From an uncultured Pelagibacteraceae bacterium (lineage in GTDB: Bacteria > Pseudomonadota > Alphaproteobacteria > Pelagibacterales > AG-422-B15): a stretch of 60,636 bases of DNA. Shown here piece after piece: positions 1 to 9,195 of the stretch. The number at the start of each line of letters is the position of its first letter. Positions within the stretch are counted from its first letter, which is position 1. The notes under the pieces are model-generated. The model saw only the letters and a program-made list of their open reading frames with translations. It had not been told where the DNA came from and did not search any database. The stretch spans positions 236,436-297,071 of the forward strand of contig CACNCV010000002.1 in assembly GCA_902619105.1 (NCBI GenBank). The letters are read 5' to 3'. A program made the position numbers and the translations under genes.

Positions 1-2233
1 ATTCTTCTAACCAGGACATGACTCTCGCAGCGCCACCAGTTGTCGTTGTCATGTGATAGTGATTTTCTCCCAACCTACTTGTAACCCCATCATCAAATAT
101 CATGCCATGCTCATTGCACATTAATCCGTATCTGCATGAGCCGATTTCAAGTTTTGACCAAGCGTTTGTATAAATCATATTGAGGAATTTGGCGGCATCA
201 GGCCCTTGAAGATCAATCTTTCCAAGGGTTGATGCATCTAATATGCCCAAGCTATTTCTTACTGCTAAACATTCTCTTTTGACTGCTTGGTGAATATCCT
301 CTTTGTTTTGAGGAAAATAATATGGTCTTTTCCATTGCCCAACATCCTCAAATACAGCTTTATTTTCAACATGCCATTCATGCATTGATGTTTTTCGTTC
401 AGGGTCAAAAAGCTTGTCAACGCTTCTTCCGGCTATAGCTCCAATCGTCTGAGGGGCATAAGGCGGTCTAAAAGTTGTGTGACCTATTTCGTCGACAGGT
501 TTATTGTGAATATGAGACATCAAAGCCAATGCATTAACATTGGATGTTTTTCCTTGGTCAGTGCCCATCCCTGTTGTTGTGTACCTTTTTGTATGTTCTA
601 CACTGATGTAGCCTTCTCGTTGCGCTAAAAAAATATCTGCAGCAGTTACATCGTTTTGAAAATCAATGAAATGTTTAGATCCTTTTGTAACTTTTTTCTT
701 ACCTAACATATATGGCTCAACATCAGAATGTGTGAACTCTATCTCTTCTTTTCCAGTCCAATTAACTTTTTCAACGCTATTGAAATTAAGTTCATTAGCT
801 GCTGCTATTCCTGCTTCAAATGATTCATTAAGATTTTCTTGCAGATTAAACTGACCATTATTCGAACCAATTATTTTTTGGTTTTCGATGATTTTATCAG
901 GAACAAAAGTATTTATCTTTAGATCATATTTTAGTTTACCTCTTGATTGGCTGAACAGTTGGACTGCTGGATTCCATCCACCAGACATTAATACACAATC
1001 AGTATGAATATTTTCAACTTCTCCTGTTAGTTGATTTTGATTTTTATCAACTTGCTGTATTTCTATTCTATTTACTTTCTTATCACCATAGGTCTTAATA
1101 ACCGAATATGACTTAAAAACTGTTATATTTAATGATTTACATTTTTCACTAATTCTTGCATTTAAAAGATCTCTTGTATCTACGACTGTTACTTTAGCCC
1201 CCTTTTCAACAAACTCAAAAGCGGTTAAATAAGCATGGTCATTGTTTGTAAAAAGCACAACTGACTTACCTGGTAATACTCCGTACCTAGAGAGATACTT
1301 TTGACCTGCAGATGCCATCATGATACCAGGTCTATCATTGTCAGCAAAAACAAGCGGTCTTTCAAAAGCTCCTTGTGCCAAAATAACTTTTTTTGAACGT
1401 ATGCGCCAATATCTCTCTCTTGGTAAAGTGCTTGAAAATTCTACATGGTGATTAGTAACTTTTTCTAAAGCCGTTAAATAGTTGTAATCATAATACCCCA
1501 TTGCGGTGGTTCTTTTGAGAATTACAACATTAGCTAAGCCGTTTAATTCATCTATGATTTTTTTCAGCCATTTTTTTCCGTCTTTTTCATTGATACTAAA
1601 ATTATAATCGAGGAGATATCCTCCTAATTCGGGATTTTCATCTATAAGCAAAACTTTACACCCCGATCGACCTGCACCCAAAGCTGCGAGTAAACCCGAG
1701 ATGCCACCACCTACAATAGTGATATCAGTGTAATAAAATTTCTGTTCATATCTATCTGGGTTTTTTGCTGTAGGTGACTGACCTAACCCAGCAGCTTTTC
1801 TTATGAAATGCTCATAAAATAACCACATGCTTGGAGGCCATTTAAATGTTTTGTAATAAAAACCTGCAGGGAATATTCTTGATAGAAAGTTGTTCATTGC
1901 TCCAATGTCAAAATTAACTGATGGCCAACAATTTTGACTAGAAGCTTCCAGACCTTCATAAAGCTCTACTTCTGTTGCACGAATATTTGGCTCTGTTCGT
2001 GCTCCAAGTCCTAATTGAACAATTGCATTTGGCTCCTCTGAACCTGCAGTTAAAATTCCTCTTGCGCGATGATACTTAAAACTTCTACCTATTAAATGAA
2101 CATCGTTAGCTAATAACGCAGAAGCTAACGTATCGCCCTGATACCCAATATAAGACTTTCCATTAAAAACAAAGTTAATTGGCTTTTCCCTGTTTACTTT
2201 ACCGCCGTAAATTGTCCTATTTTGATTACTCAT
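1..2233 (-). CDS. soxA: Sarcosine oxidase alpha subunit (3' end outside window)
   Basis: The open frame starts at an ATG (2233-2231) and runs off the left edge, giving about 744 of the usual ~1000 residues. In the translation I see an N-terminal 2Fe-2S-like fold (GYQGDTLASALLAN, FKYHRARGI), an FAD-binding GGGISGLLAALGAGRSG near residue 170, a second nucleotide-binding segment (GVLPGKSVVLFTNNDHAYL), and the start of the GcvT-like tetrahydrofolate domain (LDASTLGKIDLQGPDAAKF, then MTTTTGGAA at the edge). This is the large subunit of the heterotetrameric enzyme that oxidises sarcosine to glycine and passes the methyl group to THF. The start overlaps soxD by 8 bp. The gamma subunit (soxG) is expected just left of the window. 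Family identity is secure; only the 3' end is missing. Confidence 0.95.
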   Translation of the reverse strand, partial: MSNQNRTIYGGKVNREKPINFVFNGKSYIGYQGDTLASALLANDVHLIGRSFKYHRARGILTAGSEEPNAIVQLGLGARTEPNIRATEVELYEGLEASSQNCWPSVNFDIGAMNNFLSRIFPAGFYYKTFKWPPSMWLFYEHFIRKAAGLGQSPTAKNPDRYEQKFYYTDITIVGGGISGLLAALGAGRSGCKVLLIDENPELGGYLLDYNFSINEKDGKKWLKKIIDELNGLANVVILKRTTAMGYYDYNYLTALEKVTNHHVEFSSTLPRERYWRIRSKKVILAQGAFERPLVFADNDRPGIMMASAGQKYLSRYGVLPGKSVVLFTNNDHAYLTAFEFVEKGAKVTVVDTRDLLNARISEKCKSLNITVFKSYSVIKTYGDKKVNRIEIQQVDKNQNQLTGEVENIHTDCVLMSGGWNPAVQLFSQSRGKLKYDLKINTFVPDKIIENQKIIGSNNGQFNLQENLNESFEAGIAAANELNFNSVEKVNWTGKEEIEFTHSDVEPYMLGKKKVTKGSKHFIDFQNDVTAADIFLAQREGYISVEHTKRYTTTGMGTDQGKTSNVNALALMSHIHNKPVDEIGHTTFRPPYAPQTIGAIAGRSVDKLFDPERKTSMHEWHVENKAVFEDVGQWKRPYYFPQNKEDIHQAVKRECLAVRNSLGILDASTLGKIDLQGPDAAKFLNMIYTNAWSKLEIGSCRYGLMCNEHGMIFDDGVTSRLGENHYHMTTTTGGAARVMSWLEE

Positions 2234-2510
2234 TTGATATCACCGGCTTCGCTTCACCCATTTTATATGTTTTTATTATTTGATCTGTGACAGTGTCTCT
2301 CATTACATTAAACCATCGTCTACATCCATGATCGTGAGTCCATCTTTCAAAATGGGTTCCTTTTGGATTTTCTCTAAAAAAAAGATACTTGCCCCATTCT
2401 TCATCACTTATTTCAGATGGGTTATCTGGCCTTGCAATGTGAGCTTCGCCGTGACATGTGAATTCTGTCTGATCTCTTTCCCCACAATATGGACAATTAA
2501 TTATAAACAT
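2226..2510 (-). CDS. soxD: Sarcosine oxidase delta subunit
   Basis: A 94-aa protein, the usual length for SoxD. Seen: an N-terminal zinc-binding CPYCG pair with a further Cys-x-His in FTCHGEAH, the conserved RP-x-N/P-x-D segment, and HDHGCRRWFNVMRDT near the C-terminus. In the heterotetramer delta binds zinc and stabilises the alpha/beta interface; it is not catalytic. It lies between soxB (11-bp gap upstream) and soxA (8-bp overlap downstream), the standard soxBDA order, so it is probably co-translated with soxA. Confidence 0.95.
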   Translation of the reverse strand: MFIINCPYCGERDQTEFTCHGEAHIARPDNPSEISDEEWGKYLFFRENPKGTHFERWTHDHGCRRWFNVMRDTVTDQIIKTYKMGEAKPVISNE

Positions 2511-2521
2511 AAAAAAAATTA

Positions 2522-3763
2522 TTAATGAGCAACTGCTGCCGCTGCAGCTTCATCAACTAAGGCTCCTGAGAAATGTCTTTCTAATGAAAAAGGAGCTGCA
2601 ATATCATTTGGCTCTCCTCTAAAAACTGTCTCAGCAAATACATGAGCTGACCCTGGAGTTGCTTTGAATCCACCAGTTCCCCAACCGCAGTTAATAAATA
2701 AGTCTTTTACAGGGGTCTTGCCTATTATTGGGCTTCTATCTGGGGTTACATCTACAATGCCTCCCCAGCTGCGAAGCATTTTAAGTCTTGAGAATATTGG
2801 AAATAATTCAACTAAGGGAGCCATCATATGTTCAATCATATCAAAGGATCCTCGCTGAGAATATGAGTTATAGGCATCAGAACCTGCTCCAACAACTAGT
2901 TCACCTTTATCTGATTGACTTACATAAACATGAACGGAGTTTGACATGATGACACAATCCAGAATTGGTTTAACAGGCTCGCTTACTAAAGCCTGTAAGG
3001 GTACAGAGTTTATTGGGAGAGAAAAACCTGCCATATTAGCTAATACTGAGGAGTGTCCAGCAGGTACGAGACCAACTTTATCAACTTTAACAGAACCTTT
3101 TGTTGTTTGTAATCCAACAACCTTGCCATTTGATATATCTATTCCTTTAACCTCACAGTTTTGAATTATATCGACACCAAGATTTTCTGCCGCTCGTGCA
3201 TACCCCCATGCTACAGCATCATGACGCGCTGTTCCTGCTCGCCTCTGGAGTAAGGCCCCTAAAACAGGATACCTGCCATTAACATTAATATGAGGTATTT
3301 TTTTTGCAACTTGATCCTGATTTAGAATTTCAGCGTCAATACCATTTAAATAATTAGAATAACCTCTCCTTGTGATTTCTTGCATGTCATGAACCGAGTG
3401 CGCTAAGTGAAATAAACCTCTTTGTGAAAACATTACATTAAAATTAAGTTCACTAGAAAGGCCTTCCCATAAATTAACAGCATGATTATAAAGAGCTGCA
3501 CTTTCATCCCATAAGTAATTTGATCTTATTATGGTTGTGTTACGTCCAGTATTACCCCCACCAATCCATCCCTTCTCAAGAACAGCAATATTTTTAACAC
3601 CAAATTCTTTTGCTAGGTAATAGGCAGTTCCTAATCCATGACCGCCACCTCCAACTATTACTACATCATATTCAGGTTTAAGATCAGGACTGCTCCATGC
3701 TTTTTCCCAATTCTCATGATAAGAAAATGAATTCTTAACTAAATTGTATAGTGAGTATTTCAT
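2522..3763 (-). CDS. soxB: Sarcosine oxidase beta subunit
   Basis: A 413-aa flavoprotein, typical of SoxB. The FAD Rossmann motif VIVGGGGHGLGTAYYLA is at about residues 35-51, followed by the family segment GGGNTGRNTTIIRSNYL (about 67-83), and the C-terminal CGWGTGGFKATPGSAH loop that contacts the flavin. Beta carries the sarcosine oxidation site. The ATG overlaps the upstream DadA-type gene as ATGA (4 bp), so the two are translationally coupled. With soxD and soxA it completes the last step of the betaine to dimethylglycine to sarcosine to glycine route encoded in this window. Confidence 0.95.
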   Translation of the reverse strand: MKYSLYNLVKNSFSYHENWEKAWSSPDLKPEYDVVIVGGGGHGLGTAYYLAKEFGVKNIAVLEKGWIGGGNTGRNTTIIRSNYLWDESAALYNHAVNLWEGLSSELNFNVMFSQRGLFHLAHSVHDMQEITRRGYSNYLNGIDAEILNQDQVAKKIPHINVNGRYPVLGALLQRRAGTARHDAVAWGYARAAENLGVDIIQNCEVKGIDISNGKVVGLQTTKGSVKVDKVGLVPAGHSSVLANMAGFSLPINSVPLQALVSEPVKPILDCVIMSNSVHVYVSQSDKGELVVGAGSDAYNSYSQRGSFDMIEHMMAPLVELFPIFSRLKMLRSWGGIVDVTPDRSPIIGKTPVKDLFINCGWGTGGFKATPGSAHVFAETVFRGEPNDIAAPFSLERHFSGALVDEAAAAAVAH

Positions 3764-4995
3764 AACTTAAACCTCTTTACAGAATACGGTGACAAATCTA
3801 AATCTGTATTGTTTGCGCAAATTTGTTGTGCAACCAGTTTTCCTGATATGCCACCTAATGACCACCCAATATGTTGATGGCCAAAATTATAATAAATATA
3901 AGGGTTTTTTGGAGATTGTCCAATCACTGGAAGAGAGTCAGGCACCGACGGCCTGAACCCTACCCATGTTTTTTGAGGAAGGTCTGCTGAGGGAAAAACT
4001 TCCTTTAATGCCCGGTTTAAAAAGTTAAGAACTCTGTCATTTTTTGTTTGATTTAACGCTCCAAATTCAACAATTCCACCCGTTCTTAGGCCGTCAGACA
4101 TAGGTGTAAAATATGTTCCTCGTTCTTGCCAAGATATTGGTCTTTTTACAATATTCTTCAATTCTGGATTGACTAAATGGTAACCCCTTTCAGCTTCCAG
4201 TGGCACTTTGTCGCCTATATGTTTAAGCAGATCATTAGACCATACTCCAGATGTAATCACGACTCTATCGTGCAGGGTCTCTTCTGAGTTTGTTTTAATA
4301 TTTATTTGATTAGTTTCAGTTTTTTTGATGGATATAACTTTCTCTTTTTTGAATTTTCCTCCTTTTTTAATAAACAGTTTCATTAATGCTTCGCTAACCT
4401 TGATCGGACTTTTTGCAAAATAACTACCTTCAAATAAGGCCCCTTTGTAAAAGATATTATTAATATTAGGTTCAAGATCAGAAATATCATCTCGACTTAG
4501 AGTTGTTATTTTAACACCTGTTTCTTCTCTTTTAGGAAAATCTTGTTTTGCAGCATTAAAAAATAATTTTGTAGACCATCCATACATGATAGACTCTCTT
4601 GATATATAATCTTCTGCATTTGCTTCATTGAATAGATCTTCATAACCATCATCCATATGTGACAGTAAAGTTGTTAAATGTTGAACGGTGTGGTTAACTT
4701 TTTCATTTCTGCAATTGCTCAAGTATTTAATAATCCATGGAAATGTCTCGCTTAATCGTTTTAGGCTAATGAATAAGGGGCTGTTTTTGTTTAGCAATAA
4801 ATATGGAAATAAATAAAAATAGGATGATGAATTAGTTGGTATATTTGCATATTTTGCATAAGTTCCAGCATTGCCGTAACTTGCTTGTGATCCAGGATCA
4901 TTCATGTCATACAAGGTCACATCTTGACCGTACTTCTTAAGCCAATTGGCTGAAGAAATGCCAACAATTCCCGCTCCTATTACTGCTATTTTCAT
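3760..4995 (-). CDS. DadA-family FAD-dependent amino-acid dehydrogenase/oxidase
   Basis: A 411-aa protein of the DAO superfamily. Seen: N-terminal FAD motif IGAGIVGISSANWLKKYG (residues 6-23), YDMNDPGSQASYGNAG, which matches the DadA flavin/substrate segment, and the C-terminal GFRPSVPDSLPVIGQSP plus NFGHQHIGWSLG loop. DadA-type enzymes oxidise D-amino acids, or in some clades N-methyl amino acids, hydroxyproline or glycine. It overlaps soxB by 4 bp and belongs to the sarcosine oxidase transcription unit, so an N-methylated or D-amino-acid substrate feeding glycine metabolism is likely. The exact substrate cannot be read from the sequence. Confidence 0.85.
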   Translation of the reverse strand: MKIAVIGAGIVGISSANWLKKYGQDVTLYDMNDPGSQASYGNAGTYAKYANIPTNSSSYFYLFPYLLLNKNSPLFISLKRLSETFPWIIKYLSNCRNEKVNHTVQHLTTLLSHMDDGYEDLFNEANAEDYISRESIMYGWSTKLFFNAAKQDFPKREETGVKITTLSRDDISDLEPNINNIFYKGALFEGSYFAKSPIKVSEALMKLFIKKGGKFKKEKVISIKKTETNQINIKTNSEETLHDRVVITSGVWSNDLLKHIGDKVPLEAERGYHLVNPELKNIVKRPISWQERGTYFTPMSDGLRTGGIVEFGALNQTKNDRVLNFLNRALKEVFPSADLPQKTWVGFRPSVPDSLPVIGQSPKNPYIYYNFGHQHIGWSLGGISGKLVAQQICANNTDLDLSPYSVKRFKL

Positions 4996-5001
4996 TTGTA
5001 A

Positions 5002-6057
5002 CTATTGTGATTTCATTTCTAGAAGTCTGCTTATGGTTCTGTTAAATTTATCTTTCAAATGATATGCACTGCCAAGATCGCTTATTTCTTTTTCTGTGCT
5101 TAAATATAATTTAATTTTATTATCATAGAGAACATCAATTAAATTAATAAATCTTTCTTGAAGATTAGAATTTGTATTTCCAAAATTTGGAACATTTTCA
5201 ACGATTAATCTATCAATTAATTTAATTAACTCGATGTAGTCTTCAGTGCCTCTATTATCGCCACAAATTTCATTGAATTGAAAACGAGCTATTCTATTAG
5301 ATAAATTCTTAACAACAAAATTTCTCTTCTTCACACTTATTACTTTATCCTCGACTGAAGTTTTATTTGAATGGATAGAAAAAATATCATTTATTTTAAG
5401 CTTGCTAACCGGTGAATTTGATAAAAAAAAGTTCTTTTCTTCTTTTAATGATCTTGTTCTATAGTCAATGTCTATTGATAGATGATGAATTAGAGAGTTA
5501 TTTTTAATTAAATTAATAAATGGAATAAAAAGTTCTCTTTGCAGCCCTTCTTTGTATAAGTCTTCTGGGCTGGAATTAGAAGTTAATACAATTAAAATAT
5601 TATTTTTAAAGAACTCCTCAAATAAATGCCCAAGAATCATTGCGTCAGCTATATTTGTGACCTGGAATTCATCAAAAAATATGAGACTTGATTTCGATTT
5701 AATGCCTTTTACAAGTTTTGAAATTATAAAATCTCTTGAATTTTTTTCATTTCTGAGTTGGTGTAATTGATCATGTATATTAATCATAAACTCATGAAAA
5801 TGGACTCTTTGTTTTTCTTTTAAATTTACGTCATCATAGAATAAATCCATAATGAGTGTTTTTCCAATGCCCACTCCCCCGTATAAATAAAAGCATTTCT
5901 TTTGATTTAAATTGTATCGAAATAGTTTTTTTATAAAATTTCTGCTCGAACCTAACAAAAATTTATCTAATTCAATAACTAAATCTTTTTGCTTAATATT
6001 ATGTTCAATATGCTTATCTTTACAGAGCTGTTCGTAAACTTTTAAAGCTTCTGACAC
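5002..6057 (-). CDS. zapE: Cell division ATPase ZapE (AFG1-like)
   Basis: A 351-aa AFG1/ZapE P-loop ATPase. Walker A GGVGIGKT is at residues 60-67, Walker B LIFFDEFQ at 125-132, and the family segment HFHEFMINIHDQLHQLR lies between them. The start is GTG (6057-6055), 12 nt after the stop of the dimethylglycine dehydrogenase. ZapE associates with the Z-ring in gammaproteobacteria; its yeast relative Afg1 handles mitochondrial proteins. It has no obvious link to betaine metabolism, and its place inside this co-directional cluster looks like streamlined packing rather than a functional link. Confidence 0.88.
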   Translation of the reverse strand: MSEALKVYEQLCKDKHIEHNIKQKDLVIELDKFLLGSSRNFIKKLFRYNLNQKKCFYLYGGVGIGKTLIMDLFYDDVNLKEKQRVHFHEFMINIHDQLHQLRNEKNSRDFIISKLVKGIKSKSSLIFFDEFQVTNIADAMILGHLFEEFFKNNILIVLTSNSSPEDLYKEGLQRELFIPFINLIKNNSLIHHLSIDIDYRTRSLKEEKNFFLSNSPVSKLKINDIFSIHSNKTSVEDKVISVKKRNFVVKNLSNRIARFQFNEICGDNRGTEDYIELIKLIDRLIVENVPNFGNTNSNLQERFINLIDVLYDNKIKLYLSTEKEISDLGSAYHLKDKFNRTISRLLEMKSQ

Positions 6058-6069
6058 TTTTTCAAGTAG

Positions 6070-8505
6070 CTAAGATCTAAGTTTCTGATTATCAGGATCG
6101 TATGGACTTTCGGGTATTACCGTTACATCAAACATATCTCCCAAAATATCGATCTTTAACTTTGTGCCTACTTCTGAATGAGCTGGATTGACCATAGCTA
6201 AAGCGAGAGACTTATTAACTCGAAAGCCAAAATTTCCACCTGTAGCGCGACCAATAACTTTGCCATCAGCATATATTGGATTATTGCCAAGCACATCAGC
6301 ATCTTTGACACCATGAACTTCAAGAGTTACGAAGGAATTTTCAAAACCTTTTTCTCTCCACTGAACTAATGCATCTCTTCCTATGAATTGACCTTTGTTT
6401 GGGTGAATGAACCTGTCTATTCCTGACTCATATCCTGCGTATTCAATTGATAATTCTGTACCAATTAGTTTGTAGGATTTCTCAATTCTCAAAGAGTCCA
6501 TTGCTCTTATGCCAAAAGGCTTTAAACCCAGATCTTTTCCTGCATCCATTAATGTATCGAATATATGATTTTGTACTTCAATTGGTGAGTGGATTTCCCA
6601 TCCTAATTCGCCAACGAAATTTACTCTTATTGCAAGTGTTTCTGCAGCGCCAATTTTTACTTTTTTACCAGATAGCCATGGGAAACCCTCATTTGTGAAA
6701 TCATCCTCAGATACTCTTTGAAGAAGTTCTCTCGACTTCGGACCAGCGACAACTAATACTCCAATTTGATTTGTAATATTTTCAAATTTTACACTTCTGT
6801 CACCGGGCATATGTTTTTTTACCCAATCATGGTCCAGCCGCTGCCAAGCTCCTGCAGAAACACAATAAAAACTGTCATGAGACTCTCTCATTATTGTAAA
6901 TTCTGAGTGTACTCCTCCTTTAGAATTCAAAGCATGACAGAGATTTGTCCTTCCTATCTTTTTTGGTAATTTATTAGCAACTAAATTGTCTAAGAATTCT
7001 TCTGCTCCTGGTCCGCTTATTCTGCATTTTGCAAATGCGGTCATATCTAAAAGACCTACATTTTCTGTTACATTTTTACATTCATTTCCAATGTGCTCAA
7101 ACCAAGCTGATCGCCTGAATGACCAATCGTCTTCTTGAGGAACTCCCTCAGGAGCAAACCAGTTTGCGCGCTCCCAACCAAACTTTTGACCAAACACTGC
7201 ACCTAAATTTTTCAACCTATCATAACAAGGAGCTTGTCTTAATGGCCGGCCTGCAGGCCTTTCTTCATCAGGATAATGGATTGTGAAGACGTTAGCATAA
7301 GCCTCTTCATTTTTTTTGATTAAATATGATTTTGATGCGTAATCGCCAAACCTTCTGGGTTCAACCCCGAGCATATCAATAGTCGGTTCGCCATCAACAA
7401 TCCATTCTGCGATCTGCCAGCCTGCACCACCAGCAGCTGTAACGCCAAACGAATGACCGTCATTTAAATATAAATTTTTTCTATCCCATGCTGGACCGAT
7501 AATTGGGCTTCCATCTGGAGTATAACAAATAGCACCATTATAAACTTTCTTGATTCCTGCTTCTCCAAAAATAGGAACTCTGTGAATGGCATGCTCTATA
7601 TGGGGGCCAAGTCTGTCTAAGTCTTCTTGGAATAATTCATACTCACAATCTTTGCTAGGTCCATTGACATAGCAACATGGTGCACCATTTTCATATGGTC
7701 CAAGAATTAATCCACCAGCTTCCTCACGCATATACCATGCGCCGTCAGATCCTCTAAGTACACCCATTTCAGGAAGGCCTTCTTTTTGTCTTTCTAGAAT
7801 TTTAGGATGAGCTTCTGTAACGATATATTGATGCTCAACAGGTATCACTGGGATATCTAATCCAACCATTTCTCCGGTTTGCCTGACAAAATTTCCCGAG
7901 CATGAAACAACAATATCACATTTGATTTCACCTTTATCAGTTGTAACAATCCAACTATCATCTGGTAACTGTTCAAGTCCTATAACTGCTGTTTGTCTGT
8001 AAATTTCAGCTCCAAGCGCTCTTGCTCCTTTTGCTAGAGCTTGCGTAAGATCATTGGGTTGTATGTATCCATCCTCAGGGTGCTGTATAGCACCCACTAA
8101 GCCCTCAGTTGAACAAAGCGGCCAAACTTTTTGAACTTCTTCGGGAGTTAAAAAATTGACTTTAACACCTATTGTTTCCGCAACACCTGCATATTGACGA
8201 TACTCATCCATTCTATCCTGGTTTTCAGCAAGTCGAATATTACTTACTTGCCTAAAGCCAACATCTTGACCAGTTTCTTTTTCAAGTTCTTGATAAAATT
8301 TAACTGAGTATTTATGGATTTGACCAACAGAGTAACTCATGTTGAATAAAGGCATCAAACCCGCAGCGTGCCACGTCGAACCTGATGTAAGTTCTTTGCG
8401 TTCGCACAAAACTAAATCAGACCATCCTTTTTTTGCAAGGTGGTAAAGCGTACTAACTCCAACTACACCGCCACCAATGACGACAACTTTAGCTTTGTTT
8501 TTCAT
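6070..8505 (-). CDS. Dimethylglycine/sarcosine dehydrogenase-type flavoprotein with GcvT domain
   Basis: About 811 aa with two parts: an N-terminal FAD/DAO domain (VVVIGGGVVGVSTLYHL at about 7-23, then SGSTWHAAGL, where His46 matches the histidine that carries covalent FAD in DMGDH/SARDH), and a C-terminal half with FAO and GcvT folds (LLDMTAFAKCRISGPGAEEFL, GELGWEIHSP). These enzymes oxidise dimethylglycine or sarcosine and transfer the released one-carbon unit to THF. I chose ATG 8505-8503: a longer reading from a TTG at 8526 would overlap the stop of the upstream DUF1326 gene and has no support. With the HMT and soxBDA it fills the middle step of betaine demethylation. Sarcosine versus dimethylglycine preference is unresolved. 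Confidence 0.9.
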   Translation of the reverse strand: MKNKAKVVVIGGGVVGVSTLYHLAKKGWSDLVLCERKELTSGSTWHAAGLMPLFNMSYSVGQIHKYSVKFYQELEKETGQDVGFRQVSNIRLAENQDRMDEYRQYAGVAETIGVKVNFLTPEEVQKVWPLCSTEGLVGAIQHPEDGYIQPNDLTQALAKGARALGAEIYRQTAVIGLEQLPDDSWIVTTDKGEIKCDIVVSCSGNFVRQTGEMVGLDIPVIPVEHQYIVTEAHPKILERQKEGLPEMGVLRGSDGAWYMREEAGGLILGPYENGAPCCYVNGPSKDCEYELFQEDLDRLGPHIEHAIHRVPIFGEAGIKKVYNGAICYTPDGSPIIGPAWDRKNLYLNDGHSFGVTAAGGAGWQIAEWIVDGEPTIDMLGVEPRRFGDYASKSYLIKKNEEAYANVFTIHYPDEERPAGRPLRQAPCYDRLKNLGAVFGQKFGWERANWFAPEGVPQEDDWSFRRSAWFEHIGNECKNVTENVGLLDMTAFAKCRISGPGAEEFLDNLVANKLPKKIGRTNLCHALNSKGGVHSEFTIMRESHDSFYCVSAGAWQRLDHDWVKKHMPGDRSVKFENITNQIGVLVVAGPKSRELLQRVSEDDFTNEGFPWLSGKKVKIGAAETLAIRVNFVGELGWEIHSPIEVQNHIFDTLMDAGKDLGLKPFGIRAMDSLRIEKSYKLIGTELSIEYAGYESGIDRFIHPNKGQFIGRDALVQWREKGFENSFVTLEVHGVKDADVLGNNPIYADGKVIGRATGGNFGFRVNKSLALAMVNPAHSEVGTKLKIDILGDMFDVTVIPESPYDPDNQKLRS

Positions 8506-8510
8506 ATGAA

Positions 8511-9191
8511 TTATGGTCCGGCCCAATCAACAGCACAATATTCGGCACTTCCACCTGTGAAATCCCAATTACGGCCGTGATCTCTAATCCTACTTCTTTT
8601 TGATCCTTTGCAAACAATTATTTCTGGCGCAACCCAATATTTTAAGTTTGATACTTTTACTACTTCACCTCTCTCTTTTCCTGGCTCATGTTCAATTCGA
8701 CCATCTAAGATTTCTGGAATTGTAAACGACCATCCATCGTCGGTTTCTTTATATGATATAGAACATCTTTTTACGCCAAGGAAGTTTGCAATCATATGTC
8801 TAAACCAACCTGTTTGTCCACCTGCTTGACCTGAGAAAATAACTGCGAGCGCATCAGCTGCATCATCAGATGCTTTTTCATCAATATATAATCCTGCTGT
8901 CCAACCACCTGAACCTAAAGGGCCAGGAACTTCTAAAAGAATAGCAACATTTAAACCACTTAAATCCATAATTCCTTTAGACTCTCTTTTGATAGGGTTA
9001 AATCCAGACCACTTTTCTTCTGCGTATCCTTCTTCGATATTAATTCCCCACCATGAAAAGCATTTACCATTTGGTGAATTTGGAACCGCTCTCCCCAGGG
9101 ACATCGGACAATTGCAAAATACATCGCAGTTACAATTCAGCAAAAAATTTCCTTTTATTTCCCAATGTAAGTTTAGTGGATTTACAGTCAT
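8511..9191 (-). CDS. DUF1326 domain protein (Cys-rich N-terminus)
   Basis: A 226-aa soluble protein of the DUF1326 family; biochemical function unknown to me. The N-terminus has a striking C-x-C-x3-C-x-C cluster (Cys20, 22, 26, 28) with another Cys at 44, typical of this family and suited to soft-metal binding. No signal peptide is visible. It follows a DUF2182 membrane protein by 4 bp; DUF1326/DUF2182 neighbours are a recurring pair in proteobacteria. Upstream in the same unit are PCu(A)C and SCO1, so a cytoplasmic copper-binding role is my inference from the company it keeps. Confidence 0.8.
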   Translation of the reverse strand: MTVNPLNLHWEIKGNFLLNCNCDVFCNCPMSLGRAVPNSPNGKCFSWWGINIEEGYAEEKWSGFNPIKRESKGIMDLSGLNVAILLEVPGPLGSGGWTAGLYIDEKASDDAADALAVIFSGQAGGQTGWFRHMIANFLGVKRCSISYKETDDGWSFTIPEILDGRIEHEPGKERGEVVKVSNLKYWVAPEIIVCKGSKRSRIRDHGRNWDFTGGSAEYCAVDWAGP

Positions 9192-9195
9192 ATAG

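Noticed and set aside
8506-8526. TTG-initiated longer start for the dimethylglycine dehydrogenase
   Set aside because: It would overlap the end of the upstream gene; the ATG at 8505 puts the FAD motif at the usual distance.
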